Shown here one piece after another: positions 50,851 through 59,267 of a stretch of DNA of 64,000 nt; position 1 is the stretch's first letter, and every line of letters begins with the position of its first letter. The stretch is taken from contig JAJCYT010000028.1 in assembly GCA_029262795.1 (NCBI GenBank), positions 186,001 through 250,000 on the forward strand. The letters are read 5' to 3'. Source of the DNA: Candidatus Fraserbacteria bacterium. GTDB taxonomy: Bacteria > Bipolaricaulota > Bipolaricaulia > RBG-16-55-9 > JAJCYT01. Position numbers and translations under genes: made by a program. The notes below the pieces were generated by a model. That model had not been told where the DNA came from, did no database searches, and saw nothing but the letters and a program-made list of their open reading frames with translations.

Positions 50851-51939
50851 TTAAATGTTGCCATCCAATTTAACCAACTGATAATCGCTTTCATCTGGTG
50901 GCCCATCGGTTAAGTACATTTCACCAGCATCCAGATCCATAATCACTGAGGTGATGGTGATAAATCTTTCTTCAGGTGGCAGTTCCATGTCTTTATGGCG
51001 ATTGATAGAGTATGGGTAATTGTCTTTGTCCGCCAGAAAAACCTTCATGTCTTCAAACGTCAGTTTTTCTTTGGTATTGAGCAACTCAGTCATGCGTTTT
51101 TGACGTTGCTGAGAATGAGGGCGATTGTCCATAGGGGGTTCCACAATCCCTAAAGCATCTGGATCGAGAAAATGGTTGGTGTGTGCCTGTCGGTGGTTTT
51201 CACACGCAATCAGGCGCAGCTTGGTGGGGGCAGCTTCAATATCGACCACATGATTCGGTGTTTTGGCAATCATGTAGTTGGTGGCGCAGACACGGTCTTC
51301 ATGGGTGACCGCGTTGGTGGCTGAGTCAAAGTCACGTGCTTTCAAAATTTCATAACAACGCACATGAAATGGCTTGTGCATTTGTGCCCAATTGTCGTCT
51401 GTGCTGGTCATGCCGTTAATGGCCAGCCCTACGCCAGCCGCATTGAGGCCAATTTTTCCGCCAAAAATGCCTGATTCGGTAAAGCTGATGTTCTCAAATC
51501 CATCCGCATCAACCGTGTGAATGATTGCTCCTTGAACTTCGGGAATCCAATCCCAGTTTTGACCAATCCACAAATGACCGTTGGCAGCTCCTTCTGGTTG
51601 AACAGCAAAGGCTGTGCAGCCATCAGTCATGGCGTTGACGCCATATTGGTAGTAAAGAATTTCATAACGCACATTAAGTGCGGTTAAGGCTTCCAAAGAA
51701 ACATCTGCACCTTCGGCAATGCCCTGCATCCCTGAAAAATAATCAGAATTTTGGGTTTGAATTGCTTTTAGAAAATCTGTTGCACAAGACAACACTTCAG
51801 CCTCGGACAACCCGACCTCTTTTTTAAAGCGATTGAAATACACTGATAAGTTGTGTCGAACACGATCTTTTAGCACGCGACCATGTTCCAAGCCTTGTTC
51901 ATAAGCGATGCCCTGAACGCGCAATAAAGGTAAGGTCAT
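50851..51939 (-). CDS. C45-family peptidase / acyltransferase-like Ntn hydrolase
   Basis: 362 residues resembling acyl-CoA:6-aminopenicillanate acyltransferase and related C45 autoproteolytic enzymes. The predicted nucleophile is Cys108 in 'AMTDGCTAFAVQ', exposed after self-cleavage before Cys. 'GHLWIGQNWDWIPEVQ' and 'GKIGLNAAGVGLAINGM' are family segments. The natural substrate is probably a peptide or N-acyl amide, not a beta-lactam. A good AAGGAGA site precedes the ATG. It stands alone on the minus strand between a convergent transporter and a CcdA-like gene. Confidence 0.85.
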   Translation of the reverse strand: MTLPLLRVQGIAYEQGLEHGRVLKDRVRHNLSVYFNRFKKEVGLSEAEVLSCATDFLKAIQTQNSDYFSGMQGIAEGADVSLEALTALNVRYEILYYQYGVNAMTDGCTAFAVQPEGAANGHLWIGQNWDWIPEVQGAIIHTVDADGFENISFTESGIFGGKIGLNAAGVGLAINGMTSTDDNWAQMHKPFHVRCYEILKARDFDSATNAVTHEDRVCATNYMIAKTPNHVVDIEAAPTKLRLIACENHRQAHTNHFLDPDALGIVEPPMDNRPHSQQRQKRMTELLNTKEKLTFEDMKVFLADKDNYPYSINRHKDMELPPEERFITITSVIMDLDAGEMYLTDGPPDESDYQLVKLDGNI

Positions 51940-52001
51940 TTGATTCTCCTTGTTTGTTGGATGCAGTGAAAATTGAGCTTGATGTTAATCAGTGTTTGAG
52001 T

Positions 52002-52709
52002 TCAAAGCAAGCCACTGTAAATCAATTGGTAGTAGAGTAAATATGCACCTGCTCCAATCAAAATAAGAGGGGTGATCCAGCGCATTGCTTTCATCATGGG
52101 AGGCACAAAGCCTTGCAAGGGTTGTTTTGTAATGGCCATCAATAGCGACAATGCCAACATCATCAAGGTCATTCCCAATCCATAGGCGAGGAAGTGAATC
52201 ACGCCATTGAGCAGGCTGAGCGAAAAGGCGTTTGCAATTACGATGATAAAGATAGGGATGGTACATCCAATAGAAGCAATTGCATAGCTAATGCCATAAA
52301 GAAAATAAAAAGACAGGCCTTTCGAGGCGTGTGCTTGAAGTTGTTTTTGAATTGCTTTTTCAGGATGCCAATTCAGCATCACATTTTTACCAAACAACAT
52401 CCAGATCCCAAAGCCGACAAGCAATCCACCAATACCTACAGCAATCCAGGGAAGGTAGGAGGCAATCAGGGTGCCTAACAAAGACAGGAGTATCCCCACT
52501 GCGACAAATACCAGCATGAAGCCTGCACTGACACTGCTGCCTAATGAGAAACCTCGATATAAGCGTGAGGTAAAGGGCGCATTTTTAGTGTCGCCTGTGC
52601 TGAGGTAATAAGATATATAAGAAGGGAGCATCACAAACCCGCAAGGGTTAAAAAATGCGGCGATTCCAGCGGAGAAAGAAAAATATAAGTTCGTGAGATC
52701 AAACTCCAT
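52002..52709 (-). CDS. CcdA-like thiol/disulfide electron-transfer membrane protein
   Basis: 235 residues and about six membrane helices. The two Cys of the CcdA/DsbD transmembrane domain are present: Cys23 in 'FFNPCGFVMLPSY' and Cys149 in 'SIGCTIPIF'. Such proteins pass reducing equivalents from cytoplasmic thioredoxin to periplasmic partners, for example for cytochrome c maturation. The ATG at 52709 lies just after the stop of the upstream MazG-like gene, suggesting cotranscription. No cytochrome biogenesis gene adjoins, so the periplasmic partner is unknown. Confidence 0.88.
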   Translation of the reverse strand: MEFDLTNLYFSFSAGIAAFFNPCGFVMLPSYISYYLSTGDTKNAPFTSRLYRGFSLGSSVSAGFMLVFVAVGILLSLLGTLIASYLPWIAVGIGGLLVGFGIWMLFGKNVMLNWHPEKAIQKQLQAHASKGLSFYFLYGISYAIASIGCTIPIFIIVIANAFSLSLLNGVIHFLAYGLGMTLMMLALSLLMAITKQPLQGFVPPMMKAMRWITPLILIGAGAYLLYYQLIYSGLL

Positions 52710-52714
52710 GATAA

Positions 52715-53026
52715 TCAATCGTCAACGGATTTGAGGATGATGCCTTTAGCAAAGCCACCGCGAGAATCATGTTTTTGCTTGGCAGCTTTTTCGAGTTGCT
52801 GATCAGAGATATTTAAGGTGGTCAGGAGTGCTTGGAATACTTCATAGACATCGGCCAATTCTTCCAATTCATTGTCCGATGAAACAAACTCCTGGACTTC
52901 TTCGATCAATTTTTGTTTCAGATATACCAAATATGCTTGACCGCTCACCTGTTCGTAATGCGGCGTAAGGCCTTTTTCGACCAGATATTCAGGAATCCGA
53001 TCACGAACCAATTTGTCATACTGCAT
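52715..53026 (-). CDS. MazG-like nucleoside triphosphate pyrophosphohydrolase
   Basis: 103 residues, all-helical. The 'YDKLVRDRIPEYL' opening and 'KLIEEVQEF ... NELEELADVYEVFQAL' contain the E-E-x12-E-x2-D metal-binding pattern of the MazG/HisE superfamily; 'KHDSRGGFAKGIIL' is typical of the small stand-alone house-cleaning subgroup. Probably it hydrolyses non-canonical nucleotides. ATG at 53026 is used; a TTG precedes it in frame. It lies 29 bp after the rpmF stop. Confidence 0.85.
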   Translation of the reverse strand: MQYDKLVRDRIPEYLVEKGLTPHYEQVSGQAYLVYLKQKLIEEVQEFVSSDNELEELADVYEVFQALLTTLNISDQQLEKAAKQKHDSRGGFAKGIILKSVDD

Positions 53027-53055
53027 CAAAGGCTCGCAGGAAGATTAAAACAGCA

Positions 53056-53256
53056 TTAAGTGTCGCTGTCAGTTTTGGCTTCCAGTTTCAAGATGTCACG
53101 GCCATTGTAAAATCCACAATTTTTGCAGATACGGTGTGGCAATTTTGGCTCATGGCAGCGTGAGCATTCTCCCACTGTTACTGGATCACGATACCAAAAC
53201 GACGCTCTGCGGCGGCGAACAGACATGCGCGAACGTCGAAACTTAGGGATACACAT
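53056..53256 (-). CDS. rpmF: 50S ribosomal protein L32
   Basis: 66 residues beginning MCIPKFRRSR, equivalent to the MAVPKRKTS start of other L32 proteins. Four Cys at about 31, 34, 44 and 47 (CSRC ... CKNC) form the zinc-ribbon variant. 'EPKLPHRICKNCGFYNGRDIL' is diagnostic. An in-frame ATG four codons upstream is judged not to be the start. The usual neighbour plsX is absent. Confidence 0.95.
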   Translation of the reverse strand: MCIPKFRRSRMSVRRRRASFWYRDPVTVGECSRCHEPKLPHRICKNCGFYNGRDILKLEAKTDSDT

Positions 53257-53367
53257 AAAATCCTCCAAATATCACTTAAGCATAACTAAAAATTAGTGCA
53301 TGAATAACAGCACAAAAGTGTACCGAATGTCTGTTGGTTTCGCAAGTTTTTCAGCTTGTGTGTCAAA

Positions 53368-53961
53368 TTAAAATACTGGGATGATGCTTTCGAGCACTGG
53401 CACCAACAGCACTGAGCTGACCATGCCCAAAAGGGCGCCAAAAATGACATCAGAAGGATAGTGTTCGGCCAGATATATCCGTGAAAAACCAATCAGTGCA
53501 GCGGCAGCGTAAACGGACACTTGCACCCAAAGCATCGGGTAAAACAAAGCCAGCATATAGGCCATCCCAAAAGAGGTGGTGGCATGGCCGGATGGAAAGG
53601 AATAACTGTCGATATAACGAAATTTCATGCCCTTTGCAGTTTCCGTGTCGGGTCGACTGCGCTTGGTCATGTGCTTGGACAACCTGAAGAAAACAATGTT
53701 CAGTACGGTGATAACAAACATAATGACCACTTTTTGCCGGTCTAGACCGCTACCAAAGATGGCCAACCCCAATCCAATAATTAACCACAAATAGCCATCG
53801 CCGAAATAAGTGGCAGCCACAAACACTTTAGACAAACGTTTGAGAAGCCTTTGCTGATTGATGGCTTCTAAGCATCGATGTTCCCACCGTCGCAGGGCAC
53901 TGTAAATGGTGCCGCATTGACTGTGAATGCCTTGACGTAAAGCCTTCAATCTCATCCTCAC
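53368..53961 (-). CDS. PAP2-family membrane phosphatase
   Basis: 197 residues with about five membrane helices. All three phosphatase motifs are visible: 'KHMTKRSRP', 'SYSFPSGHATTS' and 'SRIYLAEHYPSD'. These enzymes dephosphorylate lipid phosphates such as undecaprenyl pyrophosphate or phosphatidylglycerophosphate. Its start overlaps the lysS stop by 4 nt, an unusual but clear coupling. Confidence 0.92.
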   Translation of the reverse strand: MRMRLKALRQGIHSQCGTIYSALRRWEHRCLEAINQQRLLKRLSKVFVAATYFGDGYLWLIIGLGLAIFGSGLDRQKVVIMFVITVLNIVFFRLSKHMTKRSRPDTETAKGMKFRYIDSYSFPSGHATTSFGMAYMLALFYPMLWVQVSVYAAAALIGFSRIYLAEHYPSDVIFGALLGMVSSVLLVPVLESIIPVF

Positions 53962-55475
53962 GCTGAATCTTTGTTTTGAATGTTTGCTTTGACCGGTCGC
54001 AAAGTGGGGAACAAAATCACATCACGGATGCTGGGGCGATCCGTCAACAAAATGACCAGGCGGTCGATGCCAATGCCCAGGCCACCGGTGGGTGGCATGC
54101 CGTGTTCCAAGGCAGTGAGAAAATCCTCATCCAAAGGGTTGATTTCTCCATTTCCCTGGTTTTCTATTTTTGCTTCTGTTTCAAAGCGTTCGCGTTGATC
54201 CAAAGGATCATTCAACTCGGAGTAGGCATTGCCAAGCTCAAACCCTGCAGCAAATACTTCAAAACGTTCGGTGAGCGTGTCACTGCCGTCATGTTTTTTT
54301 GCAAACGGTGACAGCTCTACCGGATAATCTGTGAGAAAAGTAGGACTAATCAATTTTGGCTCGACATACACACTCAGCAACTCATCCACCCACTTGCCCC
54401 AGGTTTTTTGCGTCGTGACCTTGAGACGTGCATCTTTAATTGCTTGTATCAGGGTTTCAGTGGTTGGGTGTTTTAAGAAATCAATGCCTGTTTCTTCCAA
54501 AATGGCATCACGCAGTGTTTTTCGAGGCCATGGTGGTGTCAAATCAATCTTATGTCCTTGGAACTCAATTTCCATCGTGCCCAAAGCTTCCTGAGCGATA
54601 AAGGCGATCATGTTTTCAGTCAGCCTCATCATGTCTTCATAATCGGCATATGCCTGATAACACTCCATCATGGTGAATTCAGGATTGTGTTTGGTGGAAA
54701 GCCCTTCGTTACGAAAATCGCGACCAATTTCATAGACGCGCTCAAGGCCCCCTACGATCAATCTTTTAAGATAAAGTTCATCAGAAATGCGCAGGTATAA
54801 ATCCGTATCCAGTTTGTTGTGGTGCGTCACAAACGGTTTGGCGGCAGCACCTCCGTAAATGGGCTGCAACACAGGGGTTTCGACTTCCAAAAAACTTTCC
54901 CCATCAAGAAACGTTCGCATGGCGGTGACAATTCTGCTGCGCGTGCGAAACGCTTCGCGGGTTTCCTCATTGGAAATTAAGTCCAAATAGCGCTGACGGT
55001 AGCGAACTTCGGTGTCCTTTAATCCATGCCATTTTTCCGGCAATGGCAACAACGATTTGCTCAGAAATTGAAAATTTTTGATGTCAATGGACAATTCACC
55101 ACGCTTGGTGCGAAACAATTGACCGCTGACGCCCAAAAAATCGCCAATGTCCAAGTGCTCCATCAACAATTCATAGTTCTGTTCGCTCAAAGTGTCTTTT
55201 TCGGCATACAGTTGAATTCGTCCTGATCCGTCACGCAGATCTAAAAAAGAGGCCCCACCCATACGCCGCAACGCGGTAATACGACCACACACTGTGACAG
55301 CGGCCAGTTCTTGAAACTGTTCAGTTTCAGTATGATTTTCAAAATCAGTTTGTAATTGCTGTGCGCCATGAGAACGTTCAAACTTGGTTGGATAGGGAGA
55401 ATGCCCCTGTTGTTGCAACGACGCAAGTTTTTTTAAACGCTCTTGGCGCAGTGCGTTGCTGTTGCTTTCCGTCAT
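53958..55475 (-). CDS. lysS: Lysyl-tRNA synthetase, class II
   Basis: 505 residues. The N-terminal OB-fold anticodon-binding domain ('VTVCGRITALRRMGGASFLDLRDGSGRIQLY') precedes the class II core. The core has motif 2 'IGRDFRNEGLSTKHNPEFTMMECYQAYADY' and motif 3 'PTGGLGIGIDRLVILLTD'. The ATG at 55475 is preferred to the 20-codon longer frame because AAAGGA precedes it and the longer form would run into greA. It lies 34 bp after greA and overlaps the PAP2 gene. Confidence 0.97.
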   Translation of the reverse strand: MTESNSNALRQERLKKLASLQQQGHSPYPTKFERSHGAQQLQTDFENHTETEQFQELAAVTVCGRITALRRMGGASFLDLRDGSGRIQLYAEKDTLSEQNYELLMEHLDIGDFLGVSGQLFRTKRGELSIDIKNFQFLSKSLLPLPEKWHGLKDTEVRYRQRYLDLISNEETREAFRTRSRIVTAMRTFLDGESFLEVETPVLQPIYGGAAAKPFVTHHNKLDTDLYLRISDELYLKRLIVGGLERVYEIGRDFRNEGLSTKHNPEFTMMECYQAYADYEDMMRLTENMIAFIAQEALGTMEIEFQGHKIDLTPPWPRKTLRDAILEETGIDFLKHPTTETLIQAIKDARLKVTTQKTWGKWVDELLSVYVEPKLISPTFLTDYPVELSPFAKKHDGSDTLTERFEVFAAGFELGNAYSELNDPLDQRERFETEAKIENQGNGEINPLDEDFLTALEHGMPPTGGLGIGIDRLVILLTDRPSIRDVILFPTLRPVKANIQNKDSA

Positions 55476-55509
55476 GGGAAGTCCTTTTGGTGGTGTACAG
55501 AAAACGGCG

Positions 55510-56004
55510 TTAGTCGCCGCGCTGGATGCCGACAATTTTATAGGTTACATCGCCAGACCCTTTTTTGAGCTTGACTTTGTCACCCTTTTTGCGGCCAAAT
55601 AAGAGTTGACCCATCGGAGATTCGGTGGAAATGCGACCGTGCTCCAGATCAACTTCTTGGGGAGAGACCAATTCCAATACGATTTGATTGGCTTTCCCTT
55701 TACCTGCTTCCAAAATAACACGAGACCCCAGCCCGACGTTGTCGGTGCTGATCGATTCTTCATCGATAATTTGCGCTTCATTCAAAAGTTCTTCCAAGCG
55801 ACGAACTTCAATTTCAAGCAATTCTTTTTCGCGCTCAATATCAATGTATTCTCGGTTTTCGCGAAGCTCCCCATCGTGGGATTTGGCAATTTTTAACCGT
55901 TGAGGAATTTCTTCATGTAATAAATGCAGGCATTCTTCAAGGCGTTGTTGCTTTTGTTCATAACCTTTTCTTGTCAACAACACTTCGTGTTCGTTGATGG
56001 CCAT
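55510..56004 (-). CDS. greA: Transcription elongation factor GreA
   Basis: 164 residues. GreA rescues backtracked RNA polymerase by stimulating transcript cleavage. The N-terminal coiled coil (8-80) carries the acidic tip 'SHDGELRENREYIDIEREKE', in which the usual NAEY motif reads NREY. The C-terminal globular domain has 'VGLGSRVILEA' and 'ISTESPMGQLLFGRKKGDKV'. The ATG at 56004 is fixed by AGAGGAAA upstream. The altered tip residue is notable, though the acidic residues are kept. Confidence 0.94.
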   Translation of the reverse strand: MAINEHEVLLTRKGYEQKQQRLEECLHLLHEEIPQRLKIAKSHDGELRENREYIDIEREKELLEIEVRRLEELLNEAQIIDEESISTDNVGLGSRVILEAGKGKANQIVLELVSPQEVDLEHGRISTESPMGQLLFGRKKGDKVKLKKGSGDVTYKIVGIQRGD

Positions 56005-56070
56005 GATTTCCTCTTTTCTACAAAATTGGACAAAACGACTATTTACACCCATTCCTCTTAAAATAGGAAC

Positions 56071-56093
56071 AGGGGGAGAACAAGTCTCCCCCT
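56071..56093 (-). terminator. Hairpin between rnpA and greA
   Basis: AGGGGGAGA pairs with TCTCCCCCT around ACAAG, about 55 bp after the rnpA stop and upstream of greA. The tail is only moderately T-rich. Confidence 0.6.
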
Positions 56094-56147
56094 CATGGGC
56101 AATAATATATCCAACGATCTTAAACTTTTCAACCAAGTAAAGCTGAT

Positions 56148-56486
56148 TTAGAATTTTTTTAAAGCGTTTTTAATATGTGCTTGAACACTTTCTGTTAATG
56201 AGGTAAATGATTTTAACGAGGCCGATTTGACATCAATTACAATATCCATCCCTGTAAATAGGTCTGGGTTTTTGCGAAAATGTTCGCGAAGAATGCGCTT
56301 GATCCGGTTACGTACCACTGCCTTGCCCACCCTACGAGGGACACTGATGCCTAATCTGCCCTGTGTTTGATCGTGTTGAAGCAGGAAAATATTGAACATC
56401 GTGCCCGAATAGCGATGTCCATGCTTGTAGACATTTAAAAAATCTTTACGCTTTCTAAGTCGTTTTGTTGTTGGAAAATGTTCCAT
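56148..56486 (-). CDS. rnpA: Ribonuclease P protein component
   Basis: 112 residues from the ATG at 56486. The RNR signature 'AVVRNRIKRILREHFR' and the N-terminal 'RLRKRKDFLNVYKHG' are clear. It assists the RNase P RNA in removing tRNA 5' leaders. rpmH, which usually sits immediately upstream, is absent: the upstream neighbour is a divergent envelope-protein gene. The frame could start 14 codons earlier, but the shorter start fits the family. Confidence 0.93.
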   Translation of the reverse strand: MEHFPTTKRLRKRKDFLNVYKHGHRYSGTMFNIFLLQHDQTQGRLGISVPRRVGKAVVRNRIKRILREHFRKNPDLFTGMDIVIDVKSASLKSFTSLTESVQAHIKNALKKF

Positions 56487-56580
56487 ATCAAAGCTCACCA
56501 AGATCGGCTTAGGAGGTCGTGATTGCACCTCGAATCATATCATGCTATGGTAAAATGCAATGAATAAGGGGTTATTTGAG

Positions 56581-57801
56581 ATGATATCCTGGCAACATGC
56601 TTTTAAAGTGGGCGTTGCGTTGCTGTGTGTTTTGTTCGTGCTGTTACCAAATACACAGGGACAGGCTCAGCCCTTATCCGTGTGTGATTATACGCCGGCG
56701 CAGAGTTTGTTTCTGGATGTGAATATGGCCGGCAACATTCGCGCCATCAACAACCCCGGGGATGGCGACCCCATTTTTAATGGCACGGGGAAGGTGGACT
56801 TGTTTAGTTTGTTGGACATTCCTATTTTTGGTTTCACGGGTGAAGCAAGTCTTGATTTGGATTTAATTGACAGTTCTCGTAACAACCTCAATATTTCACC
56901 AAATTTCAAATATTTTCTGGGTGACAGCAATGATTTCTTTTTGTTCTTTGGCGGTCCCAACGTGCAAGGGGTTAGCTTTGATTTAAGCACCTTTTTGGAC
57001 GATCTTAATGTTTCAGCACCCAGTGGTTGGGGGTATGGTCGTTTTCGTGATGTGACACCTTTTGCTAAGGCGATTGAAATTCAAAATCGACTGTCAAGAT
57101 TAGGCAAGTTGGAACAACCTTTCACGCCAGAAGTTTTGGAGCGGATTGCTCAATTGATTGATGATGTGCGACCTGATACGCCGTTAAGCCAACTGGTCAA
57201 TGAGCTTCAGGGAGTGATAGAAACAGCCATCAACGGTCCAGAGGTGCGAAGTAATGGTCAGGTTGGACCCGATCAAGAAACTTCGAGCAATGACGAAGAA
57301 CCTATTCGCTTGGGGGCGGTGAGTTTGCTGGCGATTGAAAAAATCCTCCAAGACAGCGCATCTTCTAAATTTTGTGGCTGGGAAGTTTCAGCCGGCATCG
57401 AAGTTCAACCAGGCCTTGAAAATCTGTTTAACTTGTTTCTATTCTCATTTAAATATGCAGTTGCCCCTGCATCGCGCTCTCAACTTTTGGTGGACACCAG
57501 GCTTTCTTTTTCATCAAATATTTTTTCCAAACAACGTGGCACGTTTTTTATGGATGCACAAATGACCTATAACTATCGTGTCACAGATTCCATCAATGCT
57601 CAAGGACGCTATGTGTTCCTGCGCAGCAGTGAACAGGGAAACACGCCGATTGACATTCAGGCACTAAGCCTGTTGTTTCAGATGAACTTGAATTCTTCGG
57701 TAGGCATTGCCATTGACACCAATTGGTCCAAAGCGTCAGGCACACCGGGCTGGAGCCGGTCGATCAATATTGATCTTAATGTTGGCTTTGAATTTTTCTA
57801 A
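56581..57801 (+). CDS. Outer-membrane beta-barrel-like protein with signal peptide
   Basis: About 406 residues. The signal peptide is 1-30 (ending QGQA-Q). A beta-rich N-terminal part follows, then a helical, acidic middle (about 155-245), and a C-terminal set of amphipathic strands ending 'NIDLNVGFEFF'. Terminal Phe after alternating strands is the outer-membrane insertion signal. An in-frame ATG at 56560 is an alternative start, but the shorter start follows an AAGGGG stretch and yields a standard signal peptide. A TTGCAC-17-TATGGT promoter may lie at 56523-56551. No family was recognised. Confidence 0.7.
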   Translation: MISWQHAFKVGVALLCVLFVLLPNTQGQAQPLSVCDYTPAQSLFLDVNMAGNIRAINNPGDGDPIFNGTGKVDLFSLLDIPIFGFTGEASLDLDLIDSSRNNLNISPNFKYFLGDSNDFFLFFGGPNVQGVSFDLSTFLDDLNVSAPSGWGYGRFRDVTPFAKAIEIQNRLSRLGKLEQPFTPEVLERIAQLIDDVRPDTPLSQLVNELQGVIETAINGPEVRSNGQVGPDQETSSNDEEPIRLGAVSLLAIEKILQDSASSKFCGWEVSAGIEVQPGLENLFNLFLFSFKYAVAPASRSQLLVDTRLSFSSNIFSKQRGTFFMDAQMTYNYRVTDSINAQGRYVFLRSSEQGNTPIDIQALSLLFQMNLNSSVGIAIDTNWSKASGTPGWSRSINIDLNVGFEFF

Positions 57802-58396
57802 ACGTATTTTCGTGATGATGTTGGTTTTGTGCCTGACCTTTCCTACAGGGGTTTTGGCTCAATCTGTGCCAGCGTCGTCAAATGATCGTGATTTTTTGTT
57901 TATCGAGATGCTGCTAGGCATGTCGGGTGCGGTGATTGGTAGTGCTGTTGGCGTGTTTGGTTGGGGGCAATGGTTGGAAGTTTCGGCATCATGTGACTCA
58001 CTTAATACTGATGAAGCTTCAGTGTGTCGCGATGTGCAGGCATTTCAAGCCTTGTGTGTGGGGGATGCTATTGGTATTCCTTTGGGTGCCACGGCCAGTT
58101 TCTTTTTGTCTGAGACATTGTTTGAAGTGCGAGGTAACATTTTAGGCGCTTTGATGGGCAGTATGCTAGGGGCTTTGTTGGGGCGTCCAGACTGCAGCCT
58201 GATTCAATCGCTGCGCAGCTTAGGGTTAGATCTTAATCTCAATTTGGATGCCAGTTCGGATATTAACATTATTATCAACCCCTTTGTGTTGTCTGCCATC
58301 GGGGCCACGCTGGGCTATAATTTTGAATTGCTGTTTGGTTTTTCGAGTTCTATAAACACGCCTGCTTTCGTGCCTGTTTTTCAGATTGATTTTTAA
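57779..58396 (+). CDS. Glycine-zipper-rich exported protein
   Basis: 205 residues. It starts inside the last 23 bp of the preceding gene in another frame. The signal peptide is about 1-28 (MLALNFSKRIFVMMLVLCL region, ending VLA-Q). Two Gly-rich hydrophobic stretches ('MSGAVIGSAVGVFGWG', 'GNILGALMGSMLGALLG') resemble glycine-zipper membrane segments, and four Cys may pair. It ends 'FVPVFQIDF', again with terminal Phe. Overlap suggests it works with the preceding outer-membrane protein. An alternative start is the ATG at 57815. Confidence 0.65.
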   Translation: MLALNFSKRIFVMMLVLCLTFPTGVLAQSVPASSNDRDFLFIEMLLGMSGAVIGSAVGVFGWGQWLEVSASCDSLNTDEASVCRDVQAFQALCVGDAIGIPLGATASFFLSETLFEVRGNILGALMGSMLGALLGRPDCSLIQSLRSLGLDLNLNLDASSDINIIINPFVLSAIGATLGYNFELLFGFSSSINTPAFVPVFQIDF

Positions 58397-58497
58397 GCAG
58401 TTGATCCTTTTACCGTTATCCGCTTAAATAAGAAACATCTTGGGGAGGTTGACACACAGCATTACGGGGTTGATGAGGTGGCTGTGTGAGATGATGT

Positions 58498-59256
58498 ATG
58501 GTTGATTCGATCAATGACACCATTTTAACATCGCCATTTGAATACGAGTCAATGGGCGAAGGGCCGGTGCTGTTGTTTTTGCATGGTTTATTTGGGGATG
58601 TGTCCAACTGGCGGCCAATGATGGAAGCCATGGCCCCTTACTATCATACAATTGCTTTACGATACCCTTTCTTCGATGACAAAAATCTGAGTAGCATTCA
58701 AGGTTTGACCCAATATACGATTGATTTTATCGAAACCCAACAGCTTGATGTGGTTAATCTGTGTGGCAATTCTATTGGCGGCCAGATTGCATTGGATTTT
58801 GCATTGAAATTTTCTGACCGTGTGGACAAGATGATTCTCACAGGCAGTGCTGGTTTATGGGAGGCTCAATCTAACGGAGAGTTGCCCAAAGCCACGCGAG
58901 AATTTATTCGCCAGCAGGCTGAAAAAATCTTCTACGATGCGGACAAACATCTGGATGATGAGATGATTGAAAGGTTATATGAATTGCTAAAAAGCCGTAC
59001 CTTCGCGCGTACATTGCTGCGCATGGCGAGGGCCACACAGTCTTACACACTTGATGAAAAATTACATTTGATTCAAGCGCCTACGTTGTTGATATGGGGT
59101 GAGAACGATGAAATCACACCCCCTGAAGTGGCGAAAACCTTCCATGAAAAAATTCCTGGTTCACACCTTTTATTCCTGCCCGAGTGTGGTCATGCCCCAC
59201 CTTTGGAACAACCTCAATTATTTATTGATGAGATGAAACGTTTTTTGTGCGTTTAA
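58498..59256 (+). CDS. Alpha/beta-fold hydrolase
   Basis: 252 residues. The catalytic triad is Ser92 in 'LCGNSIGGQ', Asp204 in 'WGENDEITPP' and His232 in 'PECGHAPPLEQP'. The oxyanion-hole strand 'LLFLHGLFGDVSNW' is conserved. It resembles the carbon-carbon bond hydrolase/esterase group of the superfamily; substrate unknown. A CACACAGC/GCTGTGTG hairpin at 58453-58488 lies just upstream and may affect translation. It converges with the sigma-factor gene. Confidence 0.9.
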   Translation: MVDSINDTILTSPFEYESMGEGPVLLFLHGLFGDVSNWRPMMEAMAPYYHTIALRYPFFDDKNLSSIQGLTQYTIDFIETQQLDVVNLCGNSIGGQIALDFALKFSDRVDKMILTGSAGLWEAQSNGELPKATREFIRQQAEKIFYDADKHLDDEMIERLYELLKSRTFARTLLRMARATQSYTLDEKLHLIQAPTLLIWGENDEITPPEVAKTFHEKIPGSHLLFLPECGHAPPLEQPQLFIDEMKRFLCV

Positions 59257-59267
59257 GTTTTAAAAAA

